In this document: positions 59,674 to 64,000 of the stretch, piece by piece
Position numbering within the stretch: position 1 is the first letter of the stretch
Layout: every line of letters begins with the position of its first letter
NCBI RefSeq assembly: GCF_000828055.2
Contig: NZ_CP010523.2
Span: 3,410,001 to 3,474,000 of the forward strand
Source: Klebsiella variicola
GTDB taxonomy: Bacteria; Pseudomonadota; Gammaproteobacteria; Enterobacterales; Enterobacteriaceae
Direction: 5' to 3'
DNA: 64,000 nt
The notes under the pieces: model-generated
Database searches by the model: none
What the model was told of the DNA's origin: nothing
Seen by the model: only the letters and a program-made list of their open reading frames with translations
Program-made: the position numbers and the translations under genes

Positions 59674-59864
59674 GTGTACCCCTAAAATTATTAACCAATT
59701 GTTAAATAAAAGTTATGATAATAGCCTTTATTTAACAACAAGTTACGTCAATGAAACCATTCAGCACCGTCGAGAATACCATGAACGGTGCATTGGTCAT
59801 ACCAAAATTGATATGCATCAAGTTTTGTCGCGTATTTTTTCAGCGAAACCAATAAGTGTAGGCA

Positions 59865-59899
59865 TAAAAAAACCCGCGCGGTGAACACGGCGCGGGTTT
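59865..59899 (-). terminator. ycfP operon terminator
   Basis: AAACCCGCGC/GCGCGGGTTT stem with a run of T on the minus strand, 19 bases past the ycfP stop. Confidence 0.9.
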
Positions 59900-59917
59900 G
59901 GCGACAGGGGAAAAGGC

Positions 59918-60460
59918 TTAACCGAGGGTTTTAAACGCTTTCAGTCGCTGCAGGTGCGGCGAGATGTTTTTAAACTTATGGGTCTGCTCTTCATCCCAGA
60001 TAATTTCATAATAGTGGTGCAGGAGATCGGCGGAACGCTGGCTGTCCAGCGCTTCGTCCTGCCGGGAGAGCACCACCAGGCAGCGATCGCGATTCTTCTC
60101 ACGGAAGTTGGTCACACACTTGGTGGCGATGTCAGCATACTCTTCCGGGCGGTCGATTTTGCCTTCCATGTTTTCATGCGGAAACAGGTTTGGATTGAAC
60201 ACCGCCTGGCGGATATCGCACAGAAAACCAATCCGCTCCGCCCAGTAGCCGCCAAGACCGACGCCGCAGATCAGCGGCCGGTCATCGGCGGTAAGCTGCA
60301 GCATTTTATCGACCTCTTTCAGCAGATGCTGCATATCGTGCTTGGGGTGGCGCGTGCTATAGCTAATCAACCGCACGTCCGGGTCGATAAACTGCAGCTG
60401 CATCACCTTCTCATGGTTACCGGGGCTGTTCGAGTCAAAACCGTGTAAATAGATAATCAT
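59918..60460 (-). CDS. ycfP: YcfP, esterase-like protein
   Basis: 180 residues from ATG 60460 ([19 protein letters not shown]). An alpha/beta-hydrolase fold in which the nucleophile elbow reads GVGLGGYW, so the usual Ser is absent and activity is doubtful. Lies after nagZ, as in E. coli. Confidence 0.93.
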   Translation of the reverse strand: MIIYLHGFDSNSPGNHEKVMQLQFIDPDVRLISYSTRHPKHDMQHLLKEVDKMLQLTADDRPLICGVGLGGYWAERIGFLCDIRQAVFNPNLFPHENMEGKIDRPEEYADIATKCVTNFREKNRDRCLVVLSRQDEALDSQRSADLLHHYYEIIWDEEQTHKFKNISPHLQRLKAFKTLG

Positions 60461-60495
60461 CGCATCCTCACCAGACAACAACGCCCCGCAGAGCG

Positions 60496-61518
60496 TTACG
60501 CGGACTTCGCCTCTTGCCAGCGCGCATGAAGCTGCTCCAGCTGGGCACTCACCGTTTTCCAACGGGCTGAATCCCTTAACTCCTGACGGGAAAAGGAACC
60601 TTTATGATACAATTTCGTAACACGCTCTGCTTTGATCGGCGACAGGTTATCCAGCACACTGACCGCGCCTTTACGATTATTGCAGACCAGTATCATATCG
60701 CAACCGGCGTCAAGCGACGCCTGACCGCGTTCGGCATAGCTGCCCATGATCGCCGCCCCTTCCATCGACAGATCGTCGGAGAAAATCACCCCGTCGAAGC
60801 CCAGCTCGCCGCGCAGCACCGTTTTTAACCAGTACGCTGAGCCGCTGGCCGGACGCGGGTCGAGCTCCGGGTAAATCACATGCGCGGGCATGATGGCATC
60901 CAGACGCTGTTCGGCGATGAGGCTTTTGAATACCGCCATATCGTGGTCGCGAATCACCGATGCCGGCCGCGGATCGAACGGGGTCTCTTTGTGCGAATCG
61001 GCAGTCACCGCCCCGTGCCCCGGGAAGTGTTTACCGGTGGTTTTCATACCCGCGGCGTGCATCCCGTCAATAAAGTGACGCGCCATCGTCAGCGCTTTCT
61101 GCGGATCTTCATGATAAGAACGTTCGCCGATCGCGGCGCTGATATGGCCGACGTCCAGCACAGGCGCAAAGCTGATATCAATATCCATGGCGATCATTTC
61201 GCTGGCCATCAGCCAGCCGGCCTCGGCGGCCAGTTTGCCCCCCTCTTCCATCCCCAGCAGCGCGGCGAAAGACTGGGCCGCCGGTAAACGGGTAAAGCCT
61301 TCGCGGAAACGCTGAACGCGTCCCCCTTCCTGATCGACCGCCACCACCAGATGGTTCCGGGAGGCATCGCGGATCTGGCGCACCAGCTCCCGCAGCTGCG
61401 CCGGATCGTGATAATTACGGGTAAAGAGGATCAACCCTCCCACCAGCGGATGCGCCAGAATCTCTCGCTCTTCCGCATCCAGTTCATACCCTTCGACATC
61501 CAACATGACTGGGCCCAC
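60496..61518 (-). CDS. nagZ: Beta-hexosaminidase NagZ
   Basis: 340 residues. Glycoside hydrolase family 3: [16 protein letters not shown] with the His/Asp dyad, and nucleophile Asp in [11 protein letters not shown] cytoplasmic enzyme of peptidoglycan recycling that removes GlcNAc from anhydro-muropeptides; its products influence AmpC induction. Ends close to ycfP and follows thiK by 11 bases. Confidence 0.97.
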   Translation of the reverse strand: MGPVMLDVEGYELDAEEREILAHPLVGGLILFTRNYHDPAQLRELVRQIRDASRNHLVVAVDQEGGRVQRFREGFTRLPAAQSFAALLGMEEGGKLAAEAGWLMASEMIAMDIDISFAPVLDVGHISAAIGERSYHEDPQKALTMARHFIDGMHAAGMKTTGKHFPGHGAVTADSHKETPFDPRPASVIRDHDMAVFKSLIAEQRLDAIMPAHVIYPELDPRPASGSAYWLKTVLRGELGFDGVIFSDDLSMEGAAIMGSYAERGQASLDAGCDMILVCNNRKGAVSVLDNLSPIKAERVTKLYHKGSFSRQELRDSARWKTVSAQLEQLHARWQEAKSA

Positions 61519-61529
61519 ACTGACCTCTC

Positions 61530-62357
61530 TTATCCTTTACGTTCGTTGTCTAACTGACACCATATTTCATCTGCCAGCGTGATAAATTGCCGATCGCCGC
61601 TCTGCTGCCAGCGCATTTCATACCATCCCGCCATCAGCAGCAATACCCACGGGCGCCAAAGTACAACCTGCCGCCAAAGCTGCTGCGCGTCGATGGCCGC
61701 CCGCCGGGCATACGCCGCCACCAGCTGGCGGCGCTGGTGAGGGGAAATCCACACCGCGGCCAGCTCCAGCGCGATATCGCCATCGCCGGCATATTCCCAG
61801 TCGATCAGCCTCAGGCCGGACTCGCTGTGGATAATATTGCCGGCATGGACGTCCATATGCAGCGGCGCCAGCCGCAGAGGACGGGGCTCGCCCCGGCGGC
61901 GCAGCCGCTGATGCCAGCGCAGCCAGCGCGGCGTGCGCCGTGCCGGATCGCACGTCTGCCAGTACTGGGCCAGCAGCGGTGCGAGGGTAACACGCCAGCC
62001 GAATCGCGGTTGCTGATGCACGTCATACAATAAGTCTGACAGCATAGGGCAGGCCGGTAACTCGCTTTTCACCTCCCCTGCGCAATATTCCACCACCATC
62101 CAGCAGGGTGAGTAAAACAGCGGGGCTGGCGCCAGCCTGGCAGGCAGTTGGCGGAGCGCGCGATACTGACGGCGGAAATAACAGGAAGCGGCTGATGGGT
62201 CGTGCGGCTGGCGCAGCACGTGCCGCTGGTCGCCGTCGCTGATAATCACACTGCCGCCGCTGAGGCCATTCTGGCTCAGCGAGGCGACAGGATGATAGCG
62301 GGGGAAGAAGCGCGACAAGAGCTCATCGCGCGTCAGCTTATTGTTGCTGAACAGCAC
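61530..62357 (-). CDS. thiK: Thiamine kinase
   Basis: 275 residues. Aminoglycoside-phosphotransferase fold: catalytic loop LHMDVHAGN and metal site [16 protein letters not shown]. Phosphorylates salvaged thiamine. Its start overlaps the end of lpoB by 20 bases. More diverged from E. coli than its neighbours, but motifs are intact. Confidence 0.94.
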   Translation of the reverse strand: MLFSNNKLTRDELLSRFFPRYHPVASLSQNGLSGGSVIISDGDQRHVLRQPHDPSAASCYFRRQYRALRQLPARLAPAPLFYSPCWMVVEYCAGEVKSELPACPMLSDLLYDVHQQPRFGWRVTLAPLLAQYWQTCDPARRTPRWLRWHQRLRRRGEPRPLRLAPLHMDVHAGNIIHSESGLRLIDWEYAGDGDIALELAAVWISPHQRRQLVAAYARRAAIDAQQLWRQVVLWRPWVLLLMAGWYEMRWQQSGDRQFITLADEIWCQLDNERKG

Positions 62358-62982
62358 CTTTACCTGACCAGATAATCTCGCCGGTTTGCACCAGCATCAA
62401 CTGCATCTTCAGTTCAGGCGCGTTGACGTTGCCGGTGGCATTGGAGTAAAGCACATACTGCGCGCCCACGTTGCGGGCGATACCCATGGCTTTGCTGCGG
62501 CTGCCGAGGCTGTCCTGCGGCGACAGGCCCAGCTGCTGTTTGGCGACCCCCAGCTGCTGCGCCGAGACCAGCGTAAACTTGCCGTTGCCGGCCAGCGCAT
62601 TACGCAGCGCGCTAGTGGCTTCTCCCGCATTCAGCGTACCATTGGTGCGGTTGTTCACGCTGTCAACCAGCAGAATACTGCCCGCATTGACGCCGCTGGC
62701 CTGCAGCATCTGCCCCACCAGCGGCTGGACCGCGCCGTTCCAGTCATAATGACGCACGCGCGGCGCCGGCTGACCAGACTGCTGATCCTGATGCTCAATG
62801 GGCCCCGGCTGCGACGGTACGGCAGGAACCGCCGGCACCGTCGGCACCGTGGGCTGCGGCTGCGCAGGCTGCTGCGGCTGCGGTTTGGCCTCTTCGACCG
62901 GCGCAGGCTGCTCACGTAACCCCGCACAGCCTGCGAGGAATATCGCCAGTGCTGTGATTAACGCATAGCGACACATTTTCAT
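62338..62982 (-). CDS. lpoB: Penicillin-binding protein activator LpoB
   Basis: 214 residues from ATG 62982 (an ATG at 62985 is adjacent). Lipobox FLAGC gives an outer-membrane lipoprotein; a Pro/Gln-rich flexible stretch (about residues 30-70) spans the periplasm; the C-terminal globular domain activates PBP1b. Confidence 0.95.
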   Translation of the reverse strand: MKMCRYALITALAIFLAGCAGLREQPAPVEEAKPQPQQPAQPQPTVPTVPAVPAVPSQPGPIEHQDQQSGQPAPRVRHYDWNGAVQPLVGQMLQASGVNAGSILLVDSVNNRTNGTLNAGEATSALRNALAGNGKFTLVSAQQLGVAKQQLGLSPQDSLGSRSKAMGIARNVGAQYVLYSNATGNVNAPELKMQLMLVQTGEIIWSGKGAVQQQ

Positions 62983-62997
62983 CATTATAATTACCCC

Positions 62998-63372
62998 TTA
63001 CAGATAAAGATAAAGGCGGGCCTTATGCGCCCCCAGGATATTGGCGCTACCATACAATGTCACCGAAGAGCGTGCCGGAACCACGATGGTGCGCGGCGCG
63101 TCCAGCGGATGCATCTCCAGCCCTCGGGCGTCATACCAGAAAAAACGATAGTGCACGGTGACCGGCTGCTGGCGCTCGTTATACAGCGTTGAGGAGGCGG
63201 TAGCCTGAATCTCCGTCGCCACCACGGCAGGCTCGCTGGCGCTGATCCCGGCCGCCAGCACGCTCGACTCCATCACCAGCGCCTGCTGGTCAGAAACCGG
63301 GATCTCCGGATGTGAACTACACCCGGCCAGCAGTCCCGCCGCCAGGCAAGCGCCCAAAAGGGTCCTGAGCAT
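62998..63372 (-). CDS. ycfL: YcfL, DUF1425 lipoprotein
   Basis: 124 residues with lipobox LLAGC and a beta-rich body with VHYRFFWYDARGLEMHP. Lies directly upstream of lpoB in the hinT-ycfL-lpoB-thiK-nagZ-ycfP unit. Function poorly known. Confidence 0.93.
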   Translation of the reverse strand: MLRTLLGACLAAGLLAGCSSHPEIPVSDQQALVMESSVLAAGISASEPAVVATEIQATASSTLYNERQQPVTVHYRFFWYDARGLEMHPLDAPRTIVVPARSSVTLYGSANILGAHKARLYLYL

Positions 63373-63376
63373 GGCG

Positions 63377-63733
63377 TTAGCCTTTATGCGCCAGCATCGG
63401 GCCCAGCGGACGACCGCCCAGCAGATGCATGTGGATATGGTAAACTTCCTGGCCGCCGTGGCGGTTGCAATTAACGATCAAACGGTAGCCATCGTCGGCA
63501 AGACCTTCATCGCGGGCGATCTTCGCCGCGACGGTCATCATCCGGCCCAGCGCCAGCTCATGTTCGGTGGTGACGTCATTCACGGTAGGAATCAGAACAT
63601 TCGGGACAATCAGAATGTGGGTGGGTGCCTGCGGGGAGATGTCGCGAAAAGCGGTCACAAGCTCATCCTGATAGACAATATCCGACGGGATCTCCCGGCG
63701 AATGATTTTGCTGAAAATCGTTTCTTCTGCCAT
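63377..63733 (-). CDS. hinT: Purine nucleoside phosphoramidase HinT
   Basis: 118 residues from ATG 63733 ([19 protein letters not shown]). The HIT triad HIHMHLLGG is intact. Hydrolyses adenosine and guanosine phosphoramidates. First gene of the operon, four bases before ycfL. Confidence 0.97.
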   Translation of the reverse strand: MAEETIFSKIIRREIPSDIVYQDELVTAFRDISPQAPTHILIVPNVLIPTVNDVTTEHELALGRMMTVAAKIARDEGLADDGYRLIVNCNRHGGQEVYHIHMHLLGGRPLGPMLAHKG

Positions 63734-63947
63734 GACTGATTCCTTATTAGTTTTATCCCATACGCTGGCCTGCTTCTGCAGATAAACGCGGACGCACAGG
63801 TTCAGATAAGAGTATGAGCGACATCCTCCCTCTCTTTCAACCTGAAAGCAGTTTTTCTTATTCAACTATAGACTTAGCTGCTGAGGGATTAAGCATTTGC
63901 CGGATACTCTTCAGGGTTATCGCCTCAGAAAACCTCACCTCGTAACG

Positions 63948-63973
63948 TAAAAAAGGCAGCCAATAGGCTGCCT
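63948..63973 (-). terminator. Terminator of the gene beyond the right edge (probably ptsG)
   Basis: GGCAGCC-AATA-GGCTGCC, followed on the minus strand by TTTTTT. By synteny the upstream minus-strand gene should be ptsG; the gene itself is outside the window. 63734-63947 shows only the hinT upstream region. Confidence 0.7.
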
Positions 63974-64000
63974 TAGTCTCCCCGATACTACGTCTTAACT

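Overview
This window reads as part of the chromosome of a Klebsiella species, most likely the K. pneumoniae complex. From about 13.6 kb to the right end it follows, in reverse, the enterobacterial order icd-rluE-nudJ-mnmA-hflD-purB / phoPQ-roxA / pepT / potABCD / cobB-nagK-lolEDC / mfd-ldtC-bhsA-comR / ycfJ-ndh-ycfP-nagZ-thiK-lpoB-ycfL-hinT. It also carries inserts that I associate with Klebsiella, including a chromosomal IutA-type siderophore receptor. Species assignment is inference; no search was run.

Layout. (1) 1-13.6 kb is a partial prophage or prophage remnant next to the 3' end of icd. A phage-21/e14-like arrangement holds integrase, excisionase and a RecE-like protein whose C-terminus is a DEDDh exonuclease. 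Next come small early genes and a Rac-like immunity region (short repressor, YdaS/Cro, CII/YdaT-position protein), then O- and P-type replication genes and a PerC-like regulator. No late, lysis or head/tail genes follow in the window. Instead there is a GAF-EAL phosphodiesterase, a Fur-box-preceded YncE-type beta-propeller protein, and a small SOS module (DinI-like gene with a LexA box, a small ORF, a LexA-like partial gene). (2) 13.6-30.2 kb is core host sequence, with a small AraC/cupin insert between purB and phoP and a highly structured intergenic element between roxA and pepT. (3) 30.2-44.0 kb is an accessory block between potD and cobB. It holds an acyl-CoA ligase/aldehyde dehydrogenase pair, and a sugar-acid operon with its divergent isomerase and SorC-type regulator. 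(4) 44-64 kb is core again, with the IutA-type receptor inserted between comR and ycfJ.

The most interesting part is 33.8-43.6 kb. The operon encodes a PdxA2-type dehydrogenase, a DUF1537 sugar-acid kinase fused at its N-terminus to a glucitol-type PTS EIIB domain, a KdgT-type permease, a stand-alone glucitol-type PTS EIIA, an EryI/DerI-type (RpiB-like) isomerase, transaldolase and transketolase. Divergent from it are an EryH/LerI-type (TPI-like) isomerase and a SorC-family regulator. Taken together this looks like a PTS-linked pathway: phosphorylate a sugar acid, oxidatively decarboxylate it to a ketose phosphate, isomerise that to erythrose 4-phosphate, then enter the pentose phosphate pathway. 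The EIIB-kinase fusion has no EIIC partner in the locus. The shared promoter region has a near-consensus CRP site and three copies of a ten-base motif that may be the SorC-type operator.

Members of all families were recognised by eye from motifs and remembered homologues. Coordinates of starts were adjusted to the best ribosome binding site. No tRNA, rRNA, CRISPR array or insertion sequence was seen.
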